Assembly: GCF_011075055.1 (NCBI RefSeq)
Contig: NC_058145.1
Location: forward strand, 6,233,228-6,297,227
Origin: Mangifera indica
Taxonomy: Eukaryota; Streptophyta; Magnoliopsida; Sapindales; Anacardiaceae
Length of the DNA stretch: 64,000 bases
Direction: 5' to 3'
Both the position numbers and the translations under genes were made by a program. The notes beneath the pieces were generated by a model. It saw only the letters and a list, made by a program, of their open reading frames with translations. It had not been told where the DNA came from and made no database searches. Positions 1 through 12,900 of this stretch are shown here, piece by piece; the stretch's first letter is position 1; every line of letters begins with the position of its first letter.

Positions 1-629
1 AGTTTCACCTGCAAATCCATTAACACACCAAAAACCACTCTGCAGATGCACAAATAAATGAAAGTAACTATAATGAATCTGATTTTTATTTATGACTACC
101 ACTATTTAAACTTGACTGCTAAAATCAGTTTACTCAAGTCACAAATCCAGAAATCCAGCAATTCAAGGAGCTGGTGATGTCCCTAGCATATAGCTACTCA
201 GAACAATGTTCTTCATGCCCCTTAACAACCTAGCCAGCCCCCAAATGTGTACCTAAACTTATATCTTTCTCTCTCCCTCGTTAACTGCCATGTTAGCCAG
301 TCATTTTTTTAGGAATCTTCCAAAACCGTTTCACCCCTCAACAACTTTTATCTAATATGTATCTCCTTATTCTATATACGCCTTAACAAGTCTATCACAT
401 TGATTATCAAGTACAGCAGCAAGGACTTTATTCTTATGGGAGAGTTAAGAAGGCCTCTTATTCAAGGCTAGATTGGTTTCCTATATAATCTCTAAGGCTG
501 CTTGCTTGAAAAGACCTTATGAGTTAGAGAGGAGGCTAAAAAGGCAATTTAGCAGTGTAGTTCAGATAAATCTCTTGGTTCATATGGTTTTATGGAATGG
601 TGAAAAATGCAATTTGGGAATGTGATACG

Positions 630-790
630 AACCTTAAGAGAACCACACCTCAAAAGCTAGCTATTGAGATGGGAGAGCCCAAGGCCATATAAACCCCACA
701 CTAGTTGCTCATACTTTCCAATGTGGGATCCAAGTCTCATACCTTGCACTTGGGATCCTAACAGAATGTAATCTATAGAGCGTATTATAT
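630..790. repeat. Possible dispersed-repeat fragment
   Basis: The wording around 645-745 (a stretch with CCTCAAAAGCTAGCT, then ATATAAACCCCACACTAGT and AATGTGGGA) resembles a family of short dispersed repeats that I recall from many dicot introns. No terminal repeats or target duplication were identified, so class and limits are open. Confidence 0.3.
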
Positions 791-849
791 TCAAATTAGA
801 AAGTAAAACATACGTACATACATCCCTGTGCCCCCAACTTGACAAAAAA

Positions 850-969
850 TACACACACACACACACACACATATATGTACATACATATATGTATACATAC
901 GGATATACATATATATATATATTCATATGTATGTACGGGTGTATATATACGTACGTATATATGTATACA

Positions 970-1001
<32 letters not shown>

Positions 1002-1048
1002 CGTACATATATATACGTACGTATATATACACACGTACATACATATGA

Positions 1049-1119
<71 letters not shown>

Positions 1120-1200
1120 CATACATATACATACATATATATATATATACATACATATATATATATATGTATGTATATGTATGTATATATATAAAGATAT
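850..1200. repeat. Compound microsatellite (CA)n / (TATG,TACA)n / (TA)n
   Basis: The stretch begins with (AC)n at about 850-870, passes through TATG/TACA tetranucleotides including an uninterrupted ACAT/CATA run near 970-1000, and continues as (AT)n at about 1057-1105 followed by more tetranucleotides. It ends about 100 bases before the exon that encodes the first Walker A motif. Such arrays are length-variable. Confidence 0.95.
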
Positions 1201-1302
1201 ATATGTATGTATGTTTGTCCAGTTGGGGGCATGGAGATGCCACTTGCTCTTGAGTAAATTTTGTTTTCCTTGAGTTATTGATTCTATATCTTAATCTTGA
1301 AG

Positions 1303-3967
1303 GACACAATGGAGCTGGTAAAAGCACAACGATATCAATGCTTGTTGGGTTACTTCCTCCGACATCTGGGGATGCTTTGGTGTTTGGAAAAAATGTTGTA
1401 ACAGATATGGTAAGTACTGTTTTTGAAAATGTCTTTCTTCCCAAAGTTTAAATTTGGAAGGCTAAAGTCCCTCCCAAAGTTTAAATTTTTACCTGGACTT
1501 TGGCTCATAGGAAATTTAACACAACTGATACAGTTCAAGTCAAGTATTGTAATATGAACCTTTTTCTTCTTCGAATGTTATGTGTCGAAATAATGTAGAA
1601 ATAGTGGATTGCTTGTTTCTCCATTGCCCATTGGCATGTTGTTGTGGGCTAAATTATGCAATGAAGTTAAAATCTGGTTGGCAACATTGAGAGATTGCCC
1701 CTTTTTTACTTCTGGAGAATGTTGAAACTTACTGTAAAGTAAATAAGGCAAAGACTTTGTAAAAATGTGTAGTTCTTGATTTTTTGTGGGTTATGTGGTG
1801 TGAAATGATTAGCCAAATCTATGTAGGGAGTAAAGGAGAAGAGGCTAATGTTTTATGGGAGAAAATCAGAATTTTCACTGGTCTTTGGGTGTCCATTGCA
1901 AGAGATTTCCAAGGGAGCACATTTTTTTTTTCATTTTTTGTTATTGGATAGGGGTTTTTAGTTGATGCATTTGTGGCTTTTGGGATCCCTTGGATTCTCT
2001 CTTTTTGGCGTTCATATGCACAAGATTTTTGAGGTTTTTTTTTTTGTAAAGCTCTAACTTTCATAGAGTGGACACTTGGTCCACCTTGTAGATCTCTTAT
2101 AATGAAGGTAAACCTTATTTCTAATATATCTATCTTAAACTTTTCAATCATGTGACATAATTTATGCATCAATAATTATTTTATCAATATCTTGAGTTTG
2201 GATAAGCAGAAGTAATTTTATCTTAAATGATGTGATGTTTTTTGGCTAGATATGGGTTGGGTTGAGATGGAAAACTATAGTATTTGGGAGTTATACTTTT
2301 AGTTTAGCATTTATTTGCTACTTATTGTCCTATTACATTGCAAAATTGTTATGTCAATGATAAATCACTATAAGAACATCTACTTTTGTTTTTTTCTTTT
2401 TTGGGTAAGTAATTTAAATCAAGGTTTCACAAGCGTGACAAAGGCTCGAACCCAAATTTTCTCCTTGAAAGTTTTAATGTTCCACCAGTTTTGCTAACCT
2501 CTGATATTTAACATCTACTTTTGTTGACCTAACTGATTAATGATTTGTCATTTTTACTATGAACTTCTGCTTTTTTGTGTGGAGTTGGAGTTCTAATAGA
2601 TGATCAATGTGGTTATGTTTTGTAGGATGAGATACGGAAAGAGCTAGGGGTGTGTCCTCAACAAGATATTCTTTTTCCAGAGTTGACAGTGAGAATCCAG
2701 TTTTGCTTTTATAATTCCCTTTTAATTGGTGTTATTTATATTTATTATATATAAATACCTTGCTTGTTTGGTTCCTCAATCCAGGTTCGGGAGCATTTGG
2801 AGATGTTTGCTATATTGAAGGGTGTGAAGGAAGACATTTTGGAGAATGTTGTAACTGATATGGTCGATGAAGTGAGTAAATGTCTTTTTAATTGATAGTA
2901 CTCCTTGGTGAACAAACTATTCTAAATTATATGTTATGTGATTAACTTTGGATTGAGATATAAAGTATTTGGTTTATTTCTTTTTGTTTAGTCTTCAATA
3001 TCAATTACTAATGTGGTGTAGTGGATTCATACATACCTATGCTGGGGGATCAACCTCTTTTACCCTTAGACATGAGATTTCAATAACGGTGTTTGATTGA
3101 AAAGTTAGGGGGAAAAAAGAAAAGAGAAAAAGATAACAAAAGTTTCAAATAAATGTCCCTATTTCTACTTTTGAAGTTCTAATCTTATATGCTTTATACA
3201 AGATGACATGGCACATTTGTATTTTTACTTCTTGTTATATGATCAAGTTAGCAGATTGCATTATTTAACTGTTAGCTAAAATTATTTTGATCAGGTGGGT
3301 TTGGCTGATAAAGTTAACACGGTTGTGAGGGCTCTTTCCGGTGGTATGAAGAGGAAATTGTCTCTTGGAATTGCGTTGATAGGAGATAGTAAGGTGGCAG
3401 AAATTTTTAGGGGAGATTGATATTTCCTATTTGTGGGAGTATATTGAATTGTTTCTTGTATTTTCTTTCACAGGTTGTAATTCTTGATGAACCCACTAGT
3501 GGAATGGATCCATATTCAATGCGCTTGACCTGGCAGTTAATTAAAAAAATAAAGAAAGGAAGGATTATATTATTAACAACTCACTCAATGGATGAAGCTG
3601 ATGAACTCGGAGATAGGATAGCTATCATGGCCAATGGTTGTTTGAAATGCTGTGGAAGGTTAATTTTCTTCTAGCTCCCTTCTGTTTTATTTTGATGATC
3701 ATTCTTATTTAAATTCTGAAATGATCAAATTTCAACAGTTCCCTTTTCTTGAAGCATCAATATGGTGTCGGATATACCCTTACCTTGGTGAAGGTTTGCT
3801 ATTAATATGTTCATTCTGTACAGTATCTTGAACTGTGTTTTCTTAATTCTTTAGGCATGATATGCTACTGAATGGCCTTATTTTATGCTGTTCAGTCTGT
3901 GCCCACTGCCTCTACAGCTGCTGATATTGTTTATCGGCATATTCCATCAGCCATGTGTGTTAGTGAG
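1303..3967 (+). other. ABCA1: ABCA1 first nucleotide-binding domain (NBD1)
   Basis: This is the ATP-binding half-site of the first repeat. The Walker A motif HNGAGKST lies in exon 1303-1409. The Q-loop region [13 protein letters not shown] is in exon 2626-2688 running into 2785-2871. The ABC signature LSGGMKRKL is at about 3334-3360. The Walker B motif with its catalytic Glu ([11 protein letters not shown]) is at about 3477-3510, and the switch histidine is in TTHSMDEA at about 3579-3602. All key residues are present, so the site should be competent. Exons 3739-3793 and 3896-3967 encode the distal end of the domain. Confidence 0.93.
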
Positions 3968-6900
3968 GTATTATCTTTTTTTTTTTTTTTGTAGACTGAA
4001 TCTTGGTTTGCTTAAACTATTAAATTCCTGCCATTGTAGCATTTATTCCTAGTAATCTCCAATTCTTTTAGCAGCTTTGATATAACTGCAAAGTTTATTG
4101 ATTTTCTAAGACAATACACAAGAATGGGCTTTCACTGTCATTTGTAATGTTTTTAATCAGAATGTATTACATGCAATTTTTTTTAGGGGTTAAGGTTTAC
4201 AATGTATTATGCATTAAACTTCAATTTCTATATTATTTATAGATAGCCTTAATAAGTACTCTAGGGGCATAGGATAAGGCTACAAGAAGACACCATCTCT
4301 TACTACATGAATTCCTCTTATTTACAGAAAGACATGAAAACACAATTTCCATGCACTGATATGTAATAACATTTTTATATTTCAGTGGACTGAGCTTAGG
4401 GCACATGTTATGACTAACCTTTTTTTTAAATTTATTTTTGTAATTAGAACATCCATGCCATTTATGACAGGATGTTGTTGAACTTCATGTCCTCTAAGCT
4501 GTACATTAATTATTAAATCACTTTTTATATCCAAAGAAGGCTAGAAAGTGAAAAAGGCAAGAATTTTTCTGATTTGCCAGAATTGGTTTAATGTAAATGT
4601 ACTTGATGAAAATTTTCAGATCAATGTTTGTTACAGCAATAATGCTTAACAATTTGCTGTACCTCTATCATATATAATTTTATTTAGCCCTGTGAATCCT
4701 TGTTTCCCAAGGAAATCCTCATCTATACCATATTCATGATGATTATTGACTACCTTTCCAGGTTGGGACTGAGATCACCTTCAAGCTTCCCCTGGCATCT
4801 TCATCGACCTTTGAAAATATGTTTAGAGAAATAGAAAGTTGTATGAGAAGATCAGGTTCTAATGTCAAAACACTTGGTGGTGAAGATAAAAATTATTTTG
4901 GCATTGAAAGTTACGGTATATCTGTCACGACGCTGGAGGAGGTATTTCTAAGAGTTGCAGGATGTAATTTTGATGAATCTAAGTGTAAAAACCAGGAAAA
5001 TAATTTCTTTACACCAGATCTTGTGGCTTTTCATGCTTCTCACGAACAATCTTCCAAACAGATTTCCCTTTCTAAATTGTCTGGTAATTATAAATGGCTA
5101 GTTGGAGTCATTTTCACTGTAGTGCAGAGAGCTTGCGGTTTGATTTTGGCCACTATTCTCAGTTTCCTGAACTTCTTAAGTATGAAGTGTTGTTCCTGTT
5201 GTATCATTCCCCGCTCAATGTTTTGGCAACATTGTAGAGCATTATTTATAAAGAGGGCAGTATCTGCTCGTAGGGACCGCAAAACGATTGTATTCCAGCT
5301 TTTGATTCCTGCTATCTTCTTGCTTTTTGGTCTACTTTTTCTGAAGCTTAAGCCACATCCTGATCAGCCGTCTGTAACCTTCACAACTTCAGAGTTTAAT
5401 CCTCTGTTAAGTGGTGGGGGTGGTGGTGGTCCTATTCCTTTTGATCTATCCTGGCCTATTGCAAAAGAGGTCTGTTGTAATTACTGATTTTTTGAGGCAT
5501 TTTCTTCTTGTCTTATTTTTATTTTTTACTGTAATTTTATGGTTTTTAAACTTCATTAAGCTTGCTGGCTACTGGAGCTCATTTTGATGACATGCGAATA
5601 CAATGTTCTCTCCCCTTAAAATGTTCTTGATGCCACAGGTTTCAAAATACATTGAAGGGGGTTGGATTCAAACTTTTAAAAACAGTACATATAAATTTCC
5701 CAGTTCAGAAAAGGCACTAGCTGATGCAGTTGAGGCAGCAGGGCCTACTCTGGGACCAGTTTTACTTTCAATGAGTGAATTTCTTATGTCAAGCTTTAAT
5801 CAATCCTACCAGTCAAGGTGCAGTGACCTAAATTTGCAAATTACTTCTTTATTTGAATTTCAAATATTTGTTTAATCTTCAAGGATGTCTTGTGGATAGC
5901 CATTTGGAAAACAAAGTGGAATGGTTTTCATTGTGTTCTCGAGGAGCATTTCTTTATGGACACCTATATATAATTTGAAGAAACTGAATCAAGTAGAGAA
6001 AAAAAAAGTTAAAGTATGGTTATAAGTGCTGCATATTTCACTTAGGTCTCTAATATAGTCCTTATTGTTTCATCTTCTTCAATTTGATCCTTGAAATTTT
6101 TAATTGCATCACTCTTGTCAACCAAGGATTAGCATTCTATGATCTTTTTTTCTTCAAAAAAAATAATAACATTTTATGGTTTTTTAACCCAAGCATCTCT
6201 TAGATATCTATGAAGTTCAAAATAGCAGACTATTATTGATCCTATAATAGCTAGCCTTAGTAGTTGAGATACGTGTGAGATATAACATCCTGAGTAGGTG
6301 TCTCTCAGGGAAGTTGAAGTCATGACCACCTTTTTGAGACCAAAGGCCTTAGCCACTCAACCCAAGCCTTGGGGTTGGATTAAAATGCCAGGTTGCTGGT
6401 GAGGTGTTAAATTCTTTTATTTTTTTTTAAAAGAGTATGAAATGGATATAAAGAAATAGTTAGAGTTGAGAATAGAAAGGCCCAGAAGACATGGACAAGA
6501 CAATAGAATAGGAAAGTGTTGCATGGGAGGATGTAGCATAGATTATTGCTATGCATAAAACAGAATGCTGCAGAAGCATACAACCTGATAAGTAGATTCT
6601 TTGTTTATTTTCTCCATGTTGTGTTTTCTTCTGTTATATACTGAAATAATTATTTGTATAATAGCTGATGTACACAAGTGAAAAAAGATAATTCACTTAA
6701 TTTATGTTCTCATGTTCTTGCCATGTTTATTTTATTATCAACCATTGCCTCACATGTAATATTTACTTGTAGAAGTAGTTTAATAGACTTGATTTCTGAA
6801 GTCCCAAGTCTGGATTTCTTTAAATATGTTTCTTGTGAGCATTCTGAGCAGTTTGATCTGATTATTTTTTTGCACTTCGATGTTTGTTCATATCCAGATA

Positions 6901-9900
6901 TGGGGCTGTTGTGATGGATAATCAGAATAGTGATGGAAGTTTAGGATTCACTATACTGCATAACAGTTCTTGCCAGCATGGGGCTCCAACTTATATCAAT
7001 GTTATGAATGCTGCAATCCTCAGGCTTGCTACTCGTAATAATAATATGACTATTCGAACACGCAACCATCCTCTGCCCATGACAAAAAGCCAGAGGTTAC
7101 AACATCGTGTATGGCAATCTGTTCATTTTTGTGTCTTTTCAAACATATATTCTTTAAACTGAAGGGTTAAGCCTTTTGCTTTAAGATATATATGAGAATA
7201 TTAGCTCCATTGACACCCACTTGATACACAGATTTACACGAGGAGATCAGGTGAATAACCCATTGAACATTACAGATCACGTTGCAACACCCTATATACT
7301 AGCAACAGCCTTATAAGATCCAACTCTTCTCTTAGAAGGAATGCATTTGAAGTATTTTCACCTTGAAGTTAATTGGTTTTTTAATTGGTTGATGAAAGGA
7401 ACTGATTGCAAACACACCGTATTTATTTTTTCTTTTTAATTTTTGTAGCTATTTATTTATTTTCTATAACAAATGGAGGATATGTTTGTGAAGCTCAGAA
7501 ATAATATTTCAGTTTTGATGCTTAAAATGTTCTGCTAGTTTATGTTAAAATTGTCTGATGTTAGTTCATGATCTGTTGGACACTCAAAGAAGACAAATGC
7601 AACACTCTTTATAGATGTGTGGAAAATGGATGAGATTTCTCTGGTTACATATCATATGGAGAATTTTCATGTGTTTGCTTTCTGGACCTAAAAGGTCAGC
7701 AGGGCTCCTTCGGCCAGAGTGCAATATTGCATGATTAAATTATGCATGGCATATCACAAACTATTGACATATCTTTGTAACAGAGGCTACATAGTTTCTT
7801 GTGGCTGTATTCTTTATCATATTTCACTTTGTGGCCTTTTCTAATGGAAACTTAGTGTTCCATGTGATAAGGACTCCACCTGCTCATGTCAAAAAGAGGT
7901 CTTAACAGACCTACGTGAATTTGTTCTTGTGTTAACGTTTGGTATGAAGAGTGAATTTTATATTTTTACTATGTTGCTCCTATCTGCTCTACAGATCTAG
8001 GTTTTTACCAGTTTCTCGACTTCATAATATCATAATATCCTGATTAGATTTTAACTTGAATTTTGTAATTTGTAGGATCTGGATGCCTTCTCTGCTGCAA
8101 TTATTGTTAGTATTGCCTTCTCATTCATTCCTGCTTCCTTTGCTGTTTCCATTGTAAAGGTAAACTTTTAGCAACTTCTCTAATATCTGGTATTGCTTCA
8201 TGATTAATATATTGTTATATCTATATTATATATAAATTGCAAGGGCTAAGCTGTAGTCTGGATATCCATAATTCATCAATAAATAGTTGTGCTTTAGCAT
8301 CGAGTTCTCCGGTCTTCCTAGCTATGCAAACTCAGCAAGTGTTATTTTTCTCGTTGGTTTCTTCTTCTTGTTATTCTTTTTTGTCTGCAGAAATACATAT
8401 AGCATACTCTTGAATTGGCCTGTTTATAAAAATATGTAAATTATCATGTATGATGCCAAAAATTAGGGTTGGTTTAAAGAGAACTTATCTTTGAATTCAT
8501 GTCATATGTTCTCATTTAGCATATTTCCAAGTGTTTACTTTTGCAACTGTATGCCTATTCATGTGCTGATCAGGTCTGTTCTTATCAGAAATATATATAG
8601 GTTTTATATGCCTTCTCTGGTTATTATTATTATTTTTTCCTTTTTTGAGAGTGCCAGGGAACGTTGTGATTCATAAATAAAAACTAGGAATTCTTTAGGC
8701 AAGCTGTAGTAACAAGAATTCATAAATAAACTCAGCAACTGGTAGTGTTCCATTAGTAACTCTTGTTGTATTTGGTCTTCTTTGTCTGCTGAAATACATA
8801 AAGAACCTTTTAATATGGTTAAAAATATGTAAATTATCATATATGATGTTAAATTTAATAATTGTTTTCTAGAGATCACCTGTAGTCAGTGCCGTTGCTT
8901 TGTTATTGCTCACTTGTCCTGTTTTATGGTTTTTTTGTGAAACAGCTTTGACCTCATGACTATTTGTTCTCAGTTTGGTGAAATTTTTTTCTCATATAGC
9001 CGTTGCTTGTTTCTTTACATATCAATGAAGCATCCACTAGTTTTGGCTCACATAAGAGAAACTGCTAATTGTTGTTTGTGTTATGTTGACTATTTTGATC
9101 CTCTACTTTTAAATAGCATTGGTTATCTTGGCACTGATTGAGCTATCTACCCAATTATATTCATATATCACTTAATTGACAACAAATATCATTTAGCTAT
9201 TTTATAATGAAGAATATTGCTCATTTTTACGTTATGCTGTTTTATCTTTATTGTGGGATCTTTTTATTATTTTATCTGTGAAATTTACTCCAGTCTTTTT
9301 TGATGCAGGAACGGGAAGTAAAAGCTAAGCATCAACAATTAATTAGTGGGGTATGGCTTTTCTTTTACAAAATTCAGCTTCTTTAAAATTTTAAAACTAT
9401 ACTTTTGTAATTAATTATTTCATAATACAACTCAGGTTTCTGTATTCTCATACTGGACATCTATATACATATGGGACTTCATCAGCTTTTTAATTCCTTC
9501 AAGTTTTGCAATAATTCTCTTCTACATCTTTGGTATGTTGTGAGACTTCCCTTGCTAATTGCATAATTGTTGGTCAATTCAGGCTTTCTTTTTCTTATAT
9601 TTGTGAATATAAATGTAATATGATTTCCCACCATATAACCAATTTGCACTCTCAAAATGCTTTTGTCATGCGAATTTTTAAAATACTAAGTCTCCTTGCC
9701 ACTTTTTTTTAGTTTTAACGGACGTCTTGCTGTGTTTTATAAATTTGAATATTCTAATACCAGTCATTTTTCATAATCATCCAATTAAAAAAGGGTTCAA
9801 ATGCTTTGGTTTTTTTTTAGCAATCTGAAGTGATGTTTCAAGCATCAAAGTTTAATTGCTACGATAAAATATCTTATATTTATTCCTTACACTTGCTACT

Positions 9901-12900
9901 GATTGATTATCCATGTCAATTATGTTAAATTTCTGAAAGGTTACCACTGATATATGCATCAATTCCAGTAACTCAATGTACATTTTGAATTGGACATTTT
10001 GATTATAGTAACGGTTAAGAAAGACTTTAATATTGTATAATTTAAATTATAATATGTTTTGTTTCTGGTTATCATATAAGTTGTATATTTGGTTGTGGGT
10101 TGTGCTTGTGTTTTTGACTGATCCAATGCAATTGCATGAGTGGCATGTTCTTCTTGCTTACCTGCTCTTTGGTCAATTGGGTGCTCGAGAAAATCATCGT
10201 ATCTTCTTTTCCTTTAGATAATTACTTTTCTTTGAACTGCACTGTATGTCATACAGTATTTTCCACTATTCTCTCATTCTCTCTCTTTAGTTTTTTAGTT
10301 TAAAATTCTGTTTATAATCTTTTCTTGGTCACAAAGATTGTTCGGTTTTTAGGTCTTGATCAGTTTATTGGAAGGGATTGCCTGTTGCAAACAGTAATCA
10401 TATTTTTGGAATATGGGTTGGCAATTGCATCATCAACATATTGCCTGACATTCTTCTTCTCTGAGCACACAATGGCTCAGGTAGTGTACTATTACTTCCT
10501 TTTTCTGCTATTACTGAATTCCTGGGAATCAAGATTACTCTCATATATTGTCAAATTTCTATTGTACATGCAGAATGTAGTTCTCTTGGTTCACTTCTTC
10601 ACTGGACTAATTCTTATGCTTATGTCATTTATTATGGGGCTTATACCAGCTACAGTAAATGCAAATTCTTTTCTCAAGGTTTGATTCCATTCTTTTTTAA
10701 TATTTGTCAAATCCAAGAAGAGAGTTTCTTCTTAAGTTTTAAGTCAGTTTGTATTTCCTCGTCCTTCATAATTTCGGTCAGCTGCTTTTTTATTTTATAC
10801 ATTTATATTTTGTTTGTGTTTTTTTTTTTCCTGATTACTGTATAAGGTTGACATAATCTTGGACTAGATGTTCTAAAAGAATCTAAAAACGAAGAAAGAA
10901 GAACAAATTTCTCTTTGTTATTGTTAGGGATCTAACACAAGTTATTAAAATTAAAAGATAAAAGTGTTCATAACAAGAGGTGTCAACTTCTTCCAAAGGT
11001 CATAGCCTCCTTATCACTCAGCCAAAGGTTGTTTAAAATACCCAAATGACAATACTCTCCTCAATCAATCCAATCACCTCTATTTTATTCTACCCCTATT
11101 TAACTTTCAAATTCAAATATTATCCATATAATTTATTTTATCCTAATCGTTTTCAAATATTATATTATTAAGATTAAAAGATAAAAGCGTTGGCAATAAC
11201 AGGTGTTAGTCCTCCCAAAGGTTGTAGTCTCCCTATCAACCTCAACCAAAGGATGTTTGGGGCATGTTCTAATACATTTTCTAATGACAATAGGAATATC
11301 TAAATCATTTAGAACAAAAATTTCAATTTTATCAGATTTAGGAGCAGTGCTTACCTCACAGTTTCATAATTAGGACCAGACTCAAGCAATTGAATCTATC
11401 TAAATTGAGTAGTTGGCATCTTTCTGCTTGAATACACCTATAGTGGACAAGTCATATTTAATTGGTCTTCCTTTCTTGATGTGAGAAGTTGACTTAGAAG
11501 AAGTCAAAATATTAAGAGACTCAAACTTAGGTAGAGTAAGGGATTTAGACTCAGGTAGAGTAAGTGTATGAGACACAATGGGTTTAGACTCAGGTAGAGT
11601 AAGAGATTCAGACATAGGTTGAGTAAAAGTATGGGACATAATGAGAGTAGAGATTGGAATCGAAGGCTATAGAAATTCAGGCAAAGAACACTTGTAACAT
11701 TTTTGAGTGGAAGAGTAACCAATAAATGTGCATATGAGGGCTCGTGGGTCAAGTTTGCCTCTGGTTTGAGAATGGACATGTACAAAGGACACAACCATTG
11801 AAGACCCTTAAGGTGGGAAAAAATTTTGTGAGTTGTACTAGACTTTGGGAATCAAGGCATTTCAAGGGTAATCTGTTTATAGAATGGGGTGGTTCTCAAA
11901 ACTATTACCCCCTAATCATATTTTGGAACATTATACTGAAATAAAAGTGCTCTTGTAATAGCTAAAAAATGTTCATTTTTCCTTTTAACAACTCCATTTT
12001 GTTGTGGTGTATTGACACATGATGACTTATGAATTATACTATTTTCCTGAAAATAAAGAGCTAAGACTGATTGAAGTAATCCTTTGCATTATTTGAATGA
12101 ATTTTTTTATTACAATGTTGAATTGTGTTTGGATCATATTGTAGAAGATTGGAAAAATTAGGCTCACTTCATACTTGTGTTTCAAAAAAAATAGCTATGT
12201 CATACGAATACTATCATCAGTAAAGGAAACAAACCATTGAGCCTCAGAAATATTAGGAATGGTGGAAGGTGCCCAAATGTCACTATTAACAATTGTAAAA
12301 TGACAAATACTTCTTTTATTACTAATTGGGAATTGAACTTGCTTATATTTTACAGCACAATGTAAATCGTCCATAGTTAATATTTTAAACAATAATGGAA
12401 ATATTATTTTGAAAATACTAGAGGGATGAACAAAACTAAAGTGGTGAAGCCAAATTTTGTGTTTTAATGGATTTGGATGAGTCAACATGAAATGATAAAG
12501 GTGAAGGTATCATGGGATTAACTAGTCCATTGGTTTCTTCAAGGTAGTAAATCCATCTCCCTTTAGCATGTCCAATCATCCTCCTCGTGTCGTTTTCCTA
12601 AAACTCACAATGAGATGAATGAAAAATGGCACTGCAATTGGAATGTGAGTTTTTGGATTCACACAAGAATAGTAAACAGTCTAGGCACATGAAGTACATT
12701 TTTTAGAGTGAGATAAGTATTTATATGAACGTCTCCTTGACTAGCAATAGTGGTTATTAAACCATCAGCAATGGTTATTTTCCTATTACTTGGGCATGGT
12801 ATGTATGAAACAAATTTGTGAGAAAAATGGTTCATATGGTCTGTAGCTCATGAGTCAACTATCCATTGATTTGGGTGAGTTATATCTAAATCATTAAGCG

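Larger units (their letters stand above)
1..1302 (+). other. Intron (5' side) of the ABCA1-like gene; no exon seen
   Basis: The first recognisable exon starts at 1303 in phase 1, so the preceding exon must end with the G of a glycine codon. The segment that should precede the Walker A motif was not found in 1-1302, so this stretch is read as the end of a long intron. It holds a possible dispersed-repeat fragment and a long microsatellite. The open frames across the microsatellite (long runs of Tyr, Ile and Thr) are translations of the repeat and not genes. Confidence 0.7.

Noticed and set aside
1..1302. The exon preceding the Walker A exon of ABCA1
   Set aside because: No stretch encodes the conserved segment expected before HNGAGKST with a phase-1 donor; it is most likely upstream of the window.
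657..1444. Several overlapping open frames on both strands rich in Tyr, Ile, Thr and His
   Set aside because: They translate the TATG/TA microsatellite; such frames stay open because the repeat has no stop in some phases.
2405..2500. tRNA- or SINE-like signal (GGCTCGAACCC resembles an inverted B box)
   Set aside because: There is no A box at a suitable distance and no tRNA fold or poly(A)-like tail with target duplication. It is too weak to call.
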